Virus record (IMG/VR): IMGVR_UViG_3300032605_001675
Location: 1 to 58,488 of that record
DNA: 58,488 bases
Source: a virus
Direction: 5' to 3' (one strand)
Below, piece by piece: positions 8,029-16,418 of this stretch. Positions within the stretch are counted from its first letter, which is position 1; each line of letters opens with the position of its first letter. The notes under the pieces are model-generated. The model saw nothing but the letters and a program-made list of their open reading frames with translations. It was not told the DNA's origin and made no database searches. The position numbers were made by a program, and so were the translations under genes.

Positions 8029-9026
8029 CTAATTTTGCTAAGTTCATATACAAAACTACTTAGACTTTCTGGTACTACTGTCATACTAGCAGGGTCTTCA
8101 CCGTCCGGTGTATCAATTACTTTCACCAGGGTAAAGTCTCTTAGAGCATCTACAAGGTTATGACTAGCACTACGACCTGGAGCATCTCCGTCCATAAATA
8201 CTGTTACTTCCTCAAATCCTCTAAGTATTTCTAATTGTGGTTTCGATACTTTAGCTCCAAAAGTAGCAACAACATTATTGATGCCTCTACTCTTGAGTAC
8301 CAATACACTCATAGGGCTTTCTACTACATAAATCTTCTTAAGGCCTCGAACTCCATCCATATTATAGAGTCCATACTGTCTGGGAAATCCCTTGGAGTTC
8401 TTATACTTGGCCACTCCATCTACATTCTCCACTTTTCGAGCTACCCAACCTACAAGTCGCCCATTCATAAAGTGAGGAATAGTCACTCGGTCTAGATTAA
8501 TCTGTAACTCTATCCCAGCAACTCTAGCAATCTCTCTACGGTCTCGATCAATTCCGGTCTTCATTTCTCTTTGGACCTCTACACTTACTCCACGTTCGGT
8601 TAAGTAATCTGTAGGAATAATCCATCGTTCTAGAATACGTTCATTATAGACCGGAATATCAAACTTACTTGAGGCCTCATTAATAAACATCTTGTTGAGT
8701 TTATCTACAAACTCTTCAATGGGAATTACCTTAAGGCCATCAGCATAGTTCTTGAGTTCGGCAATAGCAGTATCACGGTCAATATCCAGACAGTTCTGGA
8801 CTAACCATACAATACTTCCACCACCACAAGTGAAGCAATTAAATAGAAGACTTTCTCGATTTAGACTGGCACTAGGGTTACTGTCTCCATTCTTATGCAT
8901 CCCAAAAGGAAGCTTGCAGGAGTGGATTAACTCATTACCGTTCTCTATAATCTCATGAGCACCAATAAGATCTCTAAGGACTCCTTCGGCATCTAGTCCT
9001 CTAAATACATCACTTAACTTGATCAT
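8025..9026 (-). CDS. dnaG: DnaG-type primase
   Basis: 333-residue RNA primase, shorter than bacterial DnaG (about 600) as in many phages. The N-terminal CHC2 zinc finger has C37, H44, C64 and C67. A TOPRIM domain follows with KKIYVVESPMSVL (conserved Glu) and VTVFMDGDAPGR (DxD). There is no helicase fusion; the DnaB-like helicase is a separate gene upstream. The ATG overlaps the previous stop (ATGA), giving coupling. The C-terminal helicase-interaction domain of cellular DnaG appears missing. Confidence 0.93.
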   Translation of the reverse strand: MIKLSDVFRGLDAEGVLRDLIGAHEIIENGNELIHSCKLPFGMHKNGDSNPSASLNRESLLFNCFTCGGGSIVWLVQNCLDIDRDTAIAELKNYADGLKVIPIEEFVDKLNKMFINEASSKFDIPVYNERILERWIIPTDYLTERGVSVEVQREMKTGIDRDRREIARVAGIELQINLDRVTIPHFMNGRLVGWVARKVENVDGVAKYKNSKGFPRQYGLYNMDGVRGLKKIYVVESPMSVLVLKSRGINNVVATFGAKVSKPQLEILRGFEEVTVFMDGDAPGRSASHNLVDALRDFTLVKVIDTPDGEDPASMTVVPESLSSFVYELSKIS

Positions 9027-9232
9027 GGAAATGGATACTCTGCTTCTAAATAGTCCAGTATAGAACCTTCAATGGCTCTATACTCTTCTAATGGTAATAT
9101 CGCTATATTAGCTTTTTCAAGAAATAATAGATCTCTACAGGCCTGAATATACCCTCTGTGCCAGGGTCGGTACCAAGGGGCTTTATCTGTAGCGTGCAAT
9201 TCAACCCAAAGTCTAAGTCCTTCAGTCAACAT
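9023..9232 (-). CDS. 69-residue hypothetical protein
   Basis: Start chosen at the ATG at 9232, since upstream sequence in this frame is covered by the next gene. The product has a Trp-rich middle (APWYRPWHRGYI) and a C-terminal acidic helix. It is not recognised. Its stop overlaps the primase ATG, so it is probably translated with primase. Confidence 0.5.
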   Translation of the reverse strand: MLTEGLRLWVELHATDKAPWYRPWHRGYIQACRDLLFLEKANIAILPLEEYRAIEGSILDYLEAEYPFP

Positions 9233-9407
9233 TACTGACCGTCCAGGAATGAGTAATATGACCATCAATACTATATGCTCGGTGCCATGGATCTCCTTCA
9301 TGAAGACTGTGGAACTCATCATATCCACAAGGCACTACAACTCCATTGGGATCACGATATTTACTAGCACATCGTCTAGGGCCAATTGGGTCTGGTACAA
9401 TTGTCAT
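9222..9407 (-). CDS. 61-residue Cys-containing hypothetical protein
   Basis: Contains RRCASKYRDPNG and VPCGYDEFHSLHEGDPWHRAY, a C...C...H..H pattern that could bind zinc. Similar small proteins with a GYDEFHS-type motif seem common in actinophages, but I cannot name a family. It overlaps the preceding gene by four bases. Confidence 0.55.
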   Translation of the reverse strand: MTIVPDPIGPRRCASKYRDPNGVVVPCGYDEFHSLHEGDPWHRAYSIDGHITHSWTVSNVD

Positions 9408-9583
9408 ACTTGTCCTTCTTTCACACTTGCTGCTAATGATATCAAGGCATCCTTAATATACTCTGTAGGCCTTATGTTCATGGCCTTGGCTTGTTGCTTA
9501 ATGTCCTGCCACTCTAATAGATTAAACTCCATTGGAATTCTAGCCATCTTCTTTTTCTTTTTACGCGGGATTCTACTCACCAT
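9404..9583 (-). CDS. Ribbon-helix-helix-like protein
   Basis: About 59 residues from the ATG at 9583, or 47 from the ATG at 9547. The segment MARIPMEFNLLEWQDIKQQA then AMNIRPTEYIKDAL matches a CopG/Arc-type beta strand plus two helices (RPTEYI at the second helix start). The longer form adds a very basic RKKKKK arm. A small DNA-binding regulator inside the replication operon is likely. It overlaps the helicase gene end. Confidence 0.5.
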   Translation of the reverse strand: MVSRIPRKKKKKMARIPMEFNLLEWQDIKQQAKAMNIRPTEYIKDALISLAASVKEGQV

Positions 9584-10850
9584 CTTCAAATTCTCTCACA
9601 ATCTTAAGGGATGTTTGCTCTCTTAGTTCAAAGCTCATCATCCAACTCTTTAGGTCACTTCTACGGCTCTTGAGAATATCAATTACCAATGCTTCACTAC
9701 TCTTCATTTCTTTTGTTGCTCCAATACCAAAGGCAAAGTCAACAATCTGTTCAATGTTACTACTAAGACCAATCTGAGCTAGACCTCCACGGCCTTTCTT
9801 GCTCTTGGTAGCCTCTCGGTTAAACTGGGCCAACCATACTGAGGCCATACCCATTTCTCGATTGATACTAGCAACATCTGTAATTACTTCGGCCATCTGT
9901 AGACTTTGGAAATTACTCTGGCTACCATAGTTCTTTTCAGTGGTCAACCAACTCAACTGGTCTCCTACCATTAGATCTGCTCCCCAGTGCTTGGCCTTAC
10001 TATAAAGTTCCAATACTGTTCGTTCATTCTTACGGCTAGGAGAGTCAATAAGTAGGTACTCACCAAACTCCATTACTTCTTCTCGAGCTTCTTTTAGTCT
10101 CTTGAGTTCATTAGGAGTAAGTTCTCCACGTTCATATCTGGTATAAGGTACTCCACTAACCAAGCAGTCCAATCTCATAAGAGTTAGTTCTTTTCTTAGT
10201 TCCAGAGAGGCAAAGTAGACCTTTTGCTTTCTACGAGCTGCCTCAAGAGCAATAACACTACCTACCCAACTCTTACCCACATTGGGAATACCTACTACTA
10301 CAGCAAGTTCACCTTTCTGGATACCGTAGGTATGTTCGTCTAATTCATCCCAACCAAGGTAGATACCTCTCTTCTCCTTGGAGTTATTAAGAGCATTCTC
10401 GATGTAGTCATTACTTCTACGTTCGTATCCATCACCATAGATCTCAATACGTTCACGGGTACTGGTATCATTCTGGATCTTGGTTAGGTTACTTAGAGCA
10501 AGAGAGATTCCGGCTTCAGGGTCCTTCTCGAGTTCACTTGCTGCCTTAAGTAGAACATTCTGAGTAGTTGCTCTACGATACTTGGTTAGTAGTTCATCAA
10601 TAAGAACTAAGGCCAAATATTCTTCTTCAGGCCAAGGGTTCTTAACAAAGTAATCAGGAAACTTGGTCTCTAGAAAATCACGATCTACTGTTTGACGAAA
10701 CTCACTCTTGAGATAGTATTCTAGGGTGTATTCGAATAATTCACGAACTCCATCATCAAAGAAGTGTTCGGGCCTTACTCCTTTATCCCAGATGATCTTA
10801 ATATTATCTAACTTAACAAAATGCGGTACAAAACTCTTTTCAATATCCAC
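9573..10850 (-). CDS. dnaB: DnaB-type replicative helicase
   Basis: 425-residue RecA-fold hexameric helicase. Walker A is GIPNVGKS (187-194); a Walker B-like LMVGDQLSWL lies near 290, and the linker motif YLGWDELDEHTYGIQKGEL precedes the ATPase core as in DnaB/gp41. The N-terminal domain of about 160 residues is smaller than in DnaB. The start codon is GTG at 10850, directly after the stop of the loader gene. It would unwind DNA ahead of the phage DnaE with the adjacent primase and loader. Confidence 0.92.
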   Translation of the reverse strand: MDIEKSFVPHFVKLDNIKIIWDKGVRPEHFFDDGVRELFEYTLEYYLKSEFRQTVDRDFLETKFPDYFVKNPWPEEEYLALVLIDELLTKYRRATTQNVLLKAASELEKDPEAGISLALSNLTKIQNDTSTRERIEIYGDGYERRSNDYIENALNNSKEKRGIYLGWDELDEHTYGIQKGELAVVVGIPNVGKSWVGSVIALEAARRKQKVYFASLELRKELTLMRLDCLVSGVPYTRYERGELTPNELKRLKEAREEVMEFGEYLLIDSPSRKNERTVLELYSKAKHWGADLMVGDQLSWLTTEKNYGSQSNFQSLQMAEVITDVASINREMGMASVWLAQFNREATKSKKGRGGLAQIGLSSNIEQIVDFAFGIGATKEMKSSEALVIDILKSRRSDLKSWMMSFELREQTSLKIVREFEDGE

Positions 10851-11650
10851 TAGTAGATCTTCCTCTGGGTTCCTTCACTGATCTCGGTTAATGTTCTATC
10901 CCGAGCTTGACTTCTAAAGTCTTCACCAACCATATTATGTATAATCACTCGCTCTTTCAAGAGAGAAAAGATAGCACTTCCATAGCCGGTATTTAATTCT
11001 TCGATGCTCATATTGGTGGTCATGAAAGTAGGACGGTTATCCAATGCTCTCTGTCTTAGGACATGGTCGAAGGTAGCCTCAGAGAGATTGTTCTTACTAC
11101 GAAACTCCTTACCAACATCATCTAGGAAGAAGACGTCACTCTTAACAACCTTACTCTCAAATCTAGCCTTATCTTCATTACTGCCCCAACCTCGAGTGAA
11201 TTCATCCACCATTTGAGTAAAGGTAGCAAAGTAGACTGTATAACCTAGCTTAACTAGTTCTTTGGCCATTAGGGCAGTTAGTAGAGTTTTACCAGTTCCC
11301 CAACTACCATAATAGAGAAGACCCATTCCACCCTTGACCATATCAGCATGGCGATTTAAGTAGCTATGAGCAATCTCTAAGGCAATTGGATCACCTTGGT
11401 AGTCACTCCAAGTTAGTCTCTGATAGTTAAGACCGATACCGGCATTCAAGTAGTGCTTATAGAGTTGTAGTTGAATCTTACATTCTCCACAACTACGGTC
11501 ACTACAGCTAGGACAACCATTCTTACCAATCTTTTCGAACTGGGGATTTCTGGCCTCCAAGTATTCAGTTTCCTCATCTCTAAGGAACTTATACTTAAGA
11601 TCTACATAGTCCTTACTCCAATTAAATTGCGAGTCGTTTGAGGAAGTCAT
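10850..11650 (-). CDS. dnaC: DnaC/IstB-type AAA+ helicase loader
   Basis: 266 residues. An N-terminal zinc module (C46, C49, C54, C57, spacing C-x2-C-x4-C-x2-C) precedes an AAA+ core with Walker A GSWGTGKT (115-122), Walker B FFLDDVG, and a sensor-1-like TFMTTN. This is the layout of DnaC-like loaders that open or recruit the replicative helicase encoded immediately downstream. The gene overlaps its upstream neighbour by 29 bases. The zinc cluster may bind the helicase or ssDNA. Confidence 0.88.
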   Translation of the reverse strand: MTSSNDSQFNWSKDYVDLKYKFLRDEETEYLEARNPQFEKIGKNGCPSCSDRSCGECKIQLQLYKHYLNAGIGLNYQRLTWSDYQGDPIALEIAHSYLNRHADMVKGGMGLLYYGSWGTGKTLLTALMAKELVKLGYTVYFATFTQMVDEFTRGWGSNEDKARFESKVVKSDVFFLDDVGKEFRSKNNLSEATFDHVLRQRALDNRPTFMTTNMSIEELNTGYGSAIFSLLKERVIIHNMVGEDFRSQARDRTLTEISEGTQRKIY

Positions 11651-12092
11651 TACTATCCATCAATCCTTCCAGGTTCGGCTTAGGTTCGTTTTCTTTAATT
11701 ATATCCTGACGAAGTTCAATATACAACTTATCTTGAATCCATTTACTACCCTTACTAAAGGCAGTAACGGTCATTACTTGTCCATTAAGGATACAGTTGT
11801 ACTTATCAAAGAGTAGAGCAACCATAGGACCAGCATCGTCACCGTAACGTTCCTTGTAGCTCTTAAAAATCGCAATCTCTTTAACCCACTCGACATTATA
11901 ATCAAATCCTTGTGTCTCTTTAAAACGGTTAGCAAAGTAGACCAATAGTTCCTTGGCTTCAGCTTTTACTAGGTCTACTTCAGTGGTAGAAGGTTTCTCA
12001 TTAACCGGTACTACTTCTACTACTTCATCATAACTATCGTTATCAAAGTCCCTTAGAGGACCATCAACGCTTTTCTTTCCTACTGTCGTCAT
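11622..12092 (-). CDS. Replication-operon protein of unknown function
   Basis: 156 residues: acidic disordered N-terminus (first about 45), a helical core with RFKETQGFDYNVEWVKEIA and a C-terminal helix. The overlap with the helicase loader and the position suggest a replisome accessory factor, perhaps a loader partner. I recognise no family and assign no function. Confidence 0.6.
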   Translation of the reverse strand: MTTVGKKSVDGPLRDFDNDSYDEVVEVVPVNEKPSTTEVDLVKAEAKELLVYFANRFKETQGFDYNVEWVKEIAIFKSYKERYGDDAGPMVALLFDKYNCILNGQVMTVTAFSKGSKWIQDKLYIELRQDIIKENEPKPNLEGLMDSNDFLKRLAI

Positions 12093-12441
12093 TATTAAAT
12101 CCCTTGCTCTTTAGGAACTTCTCACTAACATCTGAGAAGGTCTTGATCTTCCTACTTACCCACTCTTGGGTTTCCTCACTTAAGTCATAGATACTACGTC
12201 CGGTTGGACCAATACCTGATAGCTTGTCTCGACCTAGTAGAATAAATCTCCACTCGGCTTTTTCATCACCCTTTGAGGCCTCTTCATGTCCATAGATCTG
12301 AATCCACTTCTCATCAAGACCACATAGGAAACCTTCATAGACAAAGCTATCACTGTAGGCCATTACTTCATGCCGCCTACTAGCAATGATTGCAATGTTT
12401 CTTTCGAACATTGAATCCTGGGGTTGTGCTAACTTATCCAT
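12064..12441 (-). CDS. Hypothetical protein with possible Sm-like fold
   Basis: 125 residues from the ATG at 12441, which overlaps the preceding stop (TAATG). The middle YEGFLCGLDEKWIQIYGHE followed by RFILLGRDKLSGI resembles the two-part Sm/LSm beta pattern (G-x-L-x-G-x-D...), but it lacks a clear Sm2 RG motif. The C-terminus is basic and charged. Function unknown; the fold suggestion is weak. Confidence 0.55.
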   Translation of the reverse strand: MDKLAQPQDSMFERNIAIIASRRHEVMAYSDSFVYEGFLCGLDEKWIQIYGHEEASKGDEKAEWRFILLGRDKLSGIGPTGRSIYDLSEETQEWVSRKIKTFSDVSEKFLKSKGFNNDDSRKEKR

Positions 12442-12956
12442 TATCTCCACTCCATAGGACTATTCGTCCCCTGGTAAAATCCATTATATGTTTTACTAGT
12501 CTCACTAGTTAAGAAAATCATCTGAGCAATACTTGCTCCAACTTCGATGTAGCTTTCGGCTTGAACCTGAACCATCATACCACAAGCTCCTTCATAGCCA
12601 CTATCGAATAATCCATTTTCTCCAGTGCAACCACTCTTAGCCATACTACTACGGACCAAGGTGATTCCACAAAGAGTATCATTTAACTTTAGTTGCTCAT
12701 TAAATTCCACTTGGTAACGAATACCGGGTTCCAGTTTATACATCTCTACTCCTTCATATAGGAAAGATTTCATTTCCGTATACTCGGGTAGCTTCCTACG
12801 ATTCTCTTTATTGGCATAAAGAACTAGAGTTCCATTAATAGTATAAATCTTACTAACTGTAAGGTCTACACTATTGGGTTGGATATTCTCTTCTCGTACT
12901 CCTGAGATGCAACCTGTTGCGACTACATCATGAGGGTCAATGACCCCCATCATCAT
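12441..12956 (-). CDS. dcd: dCTP deaminase / dUTPase family enzyme
   Basis: 171 residues of the trimeric dCTP deaminase-dUTPase fold. Motifs seen: IQPNSVDLT (about 25-33), LVRSSMAKSG (conserved R-S-S), LFDSGYEGACG and ASIAQMIF, then a C-terminal YQGTNSP loop. It would lower dCTP/dUTP and feed dUMP to dTMP synthesis. The deaminase Glu expected after the D-x-G-Y-x-G motif is not obvious (VQVQAE is nearby), so deaminase versus dUTPase is not decided. Overlaps the folE stop. Confidence 0.8.
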   Translation of the reverse strand: MMMGVIDPHDVVATGCISGVREENIQPNSVDLTVSKIYTINGTLVLYANKENRRKLPEYTEMKSFLYEGVEMYKLEPGIRYQVEFNEQLKLNDTLCGITLVRSSMAKSGCTGENGLFDSGYEGACGMMVQVQAESYIEVGASIAQMIFLTSETSKTYNGFYQGTNSPMEWR

Positions 12957-13516
12957 CGGCCACTAACTGCTCGAAGCCATTCATCCTTAACAGATGGCTC
13001 TACAAAGTTACCACGAAGAGTTGAAGTTACAGTACTAGTACCGGGCTTCTGAACTCCACGCATAGCCATGCAAAGGTGCTCTGCTGAGATATATACTCCT
13101 ACACCCTGAGGCTGTAGACCACAGTCATAGAGAGTATCAGCAATCTGGCTACCTAGTCTTTCTTGGACCTGGAGACGCTTAGAGAAAGCATCGAGTACCC
13201 GAGCGAGTTTACTAAGGCCAACAACACGACCGCCCTTAGGGATGTACCCAATAGTAGCAGTACCAAAGAAAGGAGCAAGGTGGTGCTCACAAAGGCTATA
13301 GAATGGGATGTCACGGACGATAACCATTTCATTTGAACCCTCTTTAAAGATTGCCTTTTCGATAAGTGCCTTGGGCTCAATATCGTAACCTGCTGTTAGT
13401 TCCTGATACATTTCTGCTACTCGGCGAGGAGTATCCAATAGACCTTCACGCTTGGTATCTTCTCCCATTGAGGCCAGGAGTGCCTTTACTGCTAACTTGC
13501 CTTCTTCGAGGTACAT
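12953..13516 (-). CDS. folE: GTP cyclohydrolase I (FolE)
   Basis: 187-residue enzyme converting GTP to 7,8-dihydroneopterin triphosphate, the first step of 7-deazaguanine synthesis. The zinc site is C76 and H79 in SLCEHHLAPFFG, with C149 in AEHLCMAMRGVQKPG. The T-cyclohydrolase signatures (GLSKLARVL, RLQVQERL) are intact. With QueD and QueE immediately upstream, the role is supply of the 7-deazaguanine pathway rather than folate. Its ATG overlaps the stop of a 35-residue mini-gene. Confidence 0.96.
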   Translation of the reverse strand: MYLEEGKLAVKALLASMGEDTKREGLLDTPRRVAEMYQELTAGYDIEPKALIEKAIFKEGSNEMVIVRDIPFYSLCEHHLAPFFGTATIGYIPKGGRVVGLSKLARVLDAFSKRLQVQERLGSQIADTLYDCGLQPQGVGVYISAEHLCMAMRGVQKPGTSTVTSTLRGNFVEPSVKDEWLRAVSGR

Positions 13517-13623
13517 TACTTACTTTCCATTCTGTTATTTAGTTTACTAATACGATTAATCTTACGGTACATACGACCATAAGCTACTAGGTCCTTAAGA
13601 CCCCTCCAAGTGATCAACTTCAT
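13516..13623 (-). CDS. 35-residue basic mini-protein between queE and folE
   Basis: Starts at an ATG overlapping the queE stop (ATGA) and ends on the folE start (TAATG). Highly basic and helical, with about ten Lys/Arg. It may simply carry translation from queE to folE, or be a small nucleic-acid-binding peptide. Confidence 0.4.
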   Translation of the reverse strand: MKLITWRGLKDLVAYGRMYRKINRISKLNNRMESK

Positions 13624-14330
13624 CGTCCACGCTCATTTGCTGGCCAAATGTAGTTATGTACTTGAACGTTTAGGCTCCAAGGAACCCGATGCTCCAACAT
13701 AAGACCTACTAGGTCCTTGGTGGGGAATACATCCCAGGCACTACCGGCCCAGAATCGAACTCCATCCTTGACTTGACCCTTAAGGAAGTCATAGGTTTCT
13801 AGAGCTTCTTCAAAGTCTACCTTATCCTTACAGACGAACTTAATACCACTACCGCTCTTGAGGTTAGCAGCATTAATTGCTCTATTCTCTCTACGAGTTT
13901 GAGACTCTCCACTACCATCTAGCTTCCAGTCCATCATAAAGGTAACATTCTTAAGAGCAATATCCGAGTAAAGGAAACTACCATTACTAAAACTCTCTAC
14001 TTCAAAACCTTCACCTACCAGGAGTAGGATTAGTTCATCCATCTTGCTCTGAGGCTGAAGGAATGGTTCTCCACCAGTTAGGCAGATGTTATTGGCACCA
14101 GTTTTATTACGCTGAACCTTACAGTCCTTGAGAAGTTCTTCTGGAGTACACTTGTAACTTCCACCGTCCTTCATATACACTTCTGGGTCTACAGCAAATG
14201 GAGTATCACAAGGCCATCCGGCACAAGTCATATTGCATCCTGCGAATCGAACAAACTGAGTAGTTCGTCCGGTACGAGGACCTTCTCCTTGAGTACTGGT
14301 ATAGTGCTCTACTAATCTTAGATCAGCCAT
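13620..14330 (-). CDS. queE: 7-carboxy-7-deazaguanine synthase (QueE), radical SAM
   Basis: 236 residues from the ATG at 14330 (GGAG ribosome site, TAATG junction). It converts 6-carboxy-tetrahydropterin to 7-carboxy-7-deazaguanine (CDG). HYTSTQGEGPRTG (9-21) and CLTGGEPFLQ are typical QueE. The cluster-binding cysteines are C32, C36 and C41 in CNMTCAGWPCDT, a C-x3-C-x4-C spacing two residues longer than the canonical C-x3-C-x2-C. The following CDT matches the family WCDT. A longer TTG-started form is possible but less likely. Confidence 0.93.
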   Translation of the reverse strand: MADLRLVEHYTSTQGEGPRTGRTTQFVRFAGCNMTCAGWPCDTPFAVDPEVYMKDGGSYKCTPEELLKDCKVQRNKTGANNICLTGGEPFLQPQSKMDELILLLVGEGFEVESFSNGSFLYSDIALKNVTFMMDWKLDGSGESQTRRENRAINAANLKSGSGIKFVCKDKVDFEEALETYDFLKGQVKDGVRFWAGSAWDVFPTKDLVGLMLEHRVPWSLNVQVHNYIWPANERGR

Positions 14331-14497
14331 TACTTGTTTCTCCAACCTGTATCTTCATTACCCACTCGGGTAGTCTTCTTAGGTGCTTCACTCTTCTGGT
14401 AAATACCCTTTTTAATACCTTCACTAAACATGTGAATAAAGAATCCAACTCCCGTAAAGAATAGAGCTGGAAGTACGAATACTAACAATACATGCAT
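14330..14497 (-). CDS. 55-residue membrane protein
   Basis: An N-terminal hydrophobic span (about residues 3-24, MHVLLVFVLPALFFTGVGFF) is followed by a basic cytoplasmic tail. The start lies two bases before the queD stop and the end overlaps queE. Function unknown; it lies inside the modification cassette but need not belong to it. Confidence 0.5.
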   Translation of the reverse strand: MHVLLVFVLPALFFTGVGFFIHMFSEGIKKGIYQKSEAPKKTTRVGNEDTGWRNK

Positions 14498-14498
14498 A

Positions 14499-14954
14499 CT
14501 ATACTCCTCTACAGTAGGCTACACTAGTGGGGGTCTCCCACACGGCTACTTCATACAACTCTAAATCATTACCGAACTCTACTTCAATATCATACTGAAG
14601 TTGAGTCCAGGCCCAACGAGCAATATTCTCTGCTGTTGGAATATACGGAAAAACAATATAGTTCCAATCATTGGTCTTAGAGGGTTCATCTAGGATTGCT
14701 CTAAGCACCTTGTCCTCTTCCCATACACAGAATCCATGGTCCAATACATCATGAATCTTATTATTCATAATATACTTAAGATGACCAAAGTCCACTAGCA
14801 TTCCATGGTCCTTACGGGAAGGGTCATCAATTATATCTCCCTTACAGGTTACACGAACTTTATAACGATGTCCGTGGGGATTCCTACATTTACTACCATG
14901 AGTACTCACTCGGTGACCGAGATCAAACTCAATTTCTTTAGAGATGAGATTCAT
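14499..14954 (-). CDS. queD: 6-carboxy-tetrahydropterin synthase (QueD)
   Basis: 151-residue PTPS-family enzyme acting between FolE and QueE. The zinc ligands are H14, H27 and H29 (CRNPHGHRYKV) with catalytic C23 in SKCRNPHGH; C-terminal VAVWETPTS carries the substrate-binding Glu. These match PTPS type VI/QueD. It has a strong AAGGAG ribosome site and an own promoter 20-50 bases upstream, so queD, queE and folE can be expressed apart from the lux-like genes. Confidence 0.95.
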   Translation of the reverse strand: MNLISKEIEFDLGHRVSTHGSKCRNPHGHRYKVRVTCKGDIIDDPSRKDHGMLVDFGHLKYIMNNKIHDVLDHGFCVWEEDKVLRAILDEPSKTNDWNYIVFPYIPTAENIARWAWTQLQYDIEVEFGNDLELYEVAVWETPTSVAYCRGV

Positions 14955-14975
14955 CTTACTCCTTACTAGGTTTAT

Positions 14976-15005
14976 ATTGTATAATGCTTTACTACTTTAA
15001 ATCAA
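14976..15005 (-). promoter_or_regulatory. Sigma-70-type promoter for queD-queE-folE
   Basis: On the minus strand TTGATT (15000-15005), 18-base spacer, TACAAT (14976-14981); TATACA at 14978-14983 with a 16-base spacer is an alternative. It lies between a 43-residue gene and queD, leaving a leader of about 15 bases that contains the ribosome site. Confidence 0.7.
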
Positions 15006-15007
15006 GT

Positions 15008-15139
15008 CTAATTTTCATCTTCTTTTACTAGATCAGCAATCTGTCTTAGTAGATCTTGAATACGGTCTAGACTGTCTTCTAGTCCCCAAAAACTAACTAT
15101 TAGTTCTGCATGATCTAGTTCTTCTTGGTTATCGGACAC
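15008..15139 (-). CDS. 43-residue acidic coiled-coil mini-protein
   Basis: GTG start overlapping the end of the aminotransferase gene; ends just upstream of the queD promoter. It is acidic and helical with a heptad-like LEDSLDRIQDLLRQIADL segment, so it probably forms a coiled coil. Possibly a small partner protein; function unknown. Confidence 0.45.
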   Translation of the reverse strand: MSDNQEELDHAELIVSFWGLEDSLDRIQDLLRQIADLVKEDEN

Positions 15140-16322
15140 TGTCTTCAACTGCCGCTCGAACCTTAAGGAAAGATGCTACTATTTCACTACTCTTGGCTAC
15201 AAGTGGAGCATAAAGTCTAATAGTATCTACTCCATAGAGAACTCTACCGGTAAAGACCTTGTATCCCCAAATCTTTTGAACTACAGAATCGATATCAATA
15301 CCTTCATTAAGCACTAGACCCTTCATGAGTCCAGGTCCATGTAGACTGGCTACTTTACAATCCTTAAAGGCATGGTCAGCAAGACTACCCTTTTCACGAA
15401 CCATAGCTAGGAATACTGGGTCACTAGTGGCCTTAAACATTTCTCTGCCTGCTGCTACACTTATGGGGTTACCACCAAAGGTACTAAGGTGAGTGAAGGG
15501 ATTATCGGTACTCATACTCTTCCATCGTTGAGCACTAGCAACCACTGCTCCTAGAGGATAACCCCCACCTAGTGCCTTACCTAGAGTAACAATATCTGGG
15601 TTGACTCCTTGGTACTGGTCTAGTACAAACTGAGTACCAGTTCGTCCAAATCCTGTCTGTACTTCATCAATTACTAGAAGTACTCCATTCTTCTTACACC
15701 AATTGCTTACATATTCAGCCCATTCAGGGTCAACTGCAATTACTCCAGCTTCACCTTGGACTAGTTCCATAAAGAAGGCTGCACGGTTCTTAAACTCATC
15801 TGGAATATCATCACCAACATCAACCCACTTAGTGAGTTCTGGGTTTACCATACCGGCAAAGGGTTCACGATATTGAGGCTTATAAGTAAGACTTAGGCTA
15901 CCAAGACTACGACCATGGAAACCATTCTTAAGAGCAATAAAACCTTCACGGCCTGTACTTAGCATAGCTAGCTTCATAGCAAGTTCATTGGCTTCAGTAC
16001 CACTAGTACAGAACCAGGTCTTGTTCTCTTCGGCCATACCATTACTCATGGTTAAAGTGGAGAATCTCTCACTAATACTCTCGGCATACTTTAGTTGCTC
16101 TTTGATATTAAACTCACCATACACATTAATATGAGCATACTTATTAACTGTCTTAATCACTGCCTTTTGAATAGCAGGATAGTTATGGCCTAGATTATTT
16201 ACAGCAATACCACAGGCCATATCAAACATATCACCATATTCTTTGGTCTCTAGATAACTATCATGAGCACCAGTAATGGTAATATCGTAAGGCCAAGGAT
16301 TTGTACGGGCTAAATATTCCAC
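15129..16322 (-). CDS. Class III PLP-dependent aminotransferase
   Basis: 397 residues of the ornithine/omega-amino-acid aminotransferase class. TSGTEANE (106-113) binds the PLP phosphate, D219 in VIDEVQTGFGRTG binds the pyridine nitrogen, and K249 in TLGKALGGG forms the Schiff base. Family enzymes interconvert aldehydes and primary amines. Flanked by queD and LuxC/LuxE-like genes, I infer it transaminates the aldehyde made by them, possibly 7-formyl-7-deazaguanine to 7-aminomethyl-7-deazaguanine. The start is a GTG with a strong GAGGAG site. A role in arginine or diaminopimelate synthesis is not supported by neighbours. Confidence 0.9.
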   Translation of the reverse strand: MEYLARTNPWPYDITITGAHDSYLETKEYGDMFDMACGIAVNNLGHNYPAIQKAVIKTVNKYAHINVYGEFNIKEQLKYAESISERFSTLTMSNGMAEENKTWFCTSGTEANELAMKLAMLSTGREGFIALKNGFHGRSLGSLSLTYKPQYREPFAGMVNPELTKWVDVGDDIPDEFKNRAAFFMELVQGEAGVIAVDPEWAEYVSNWCKKNGVLLVIDEVQTGFGRTGTQFVLDQYQGVNPDIVTLGKALGGGYPLGAVVASAQRWKSMSTDNPFTHLSTFGGNPISVAAGREMFKATSDPVFLAMVREKGSLADHAFKDCKVASLHGPGLMKGLVLNEGIDIDSVVQKIWGYKVFTGRVLYGVDTIRLYAPLVAKSSEIVASFLKVRAAVEDSVR

Positions 16323-16418
16323 TTACTCCTCTTCCTTTTTTAACTCTTCTACTTGATTTCTTACTTCTTCAATAAGGTGTGGGTATCCACAATTAGGGCA
16401 CTTACACTTAACCGACAT
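16323..16418 (-). CDS. 31-residue zinc-knuckle peptide with acidic helix
   Basis: CKCPNCGYPH (5-14) gives a compact zinc knuckle, followed by a charged helix VEELKKEEE. It ends on the GTG of the aminotransferase and overlaps the preceding mini-gene. Possibly only a coupling peptide. Confidence 0.4.
   Translation of the reverse strand: MSVKCKCPNCGYPHLIEEVRNQVEELKKEEE

Noticed and set aside
14331-14345. TTG start giving QueE five extra residues
   Set aside because: The ATG at 14330 has a GGAG ribosome site and the TAATG junction typical of this genome.
15129-16322. Acetylornithine or diaminobutyrate aminotransferase for amino-acid synthesis
   Set aside because: No other arginine, ornithine or ectoine gene is nearby; context is 7-deazaguanine and LuxC/LuxE genes. 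The substrate itself is still unknown.
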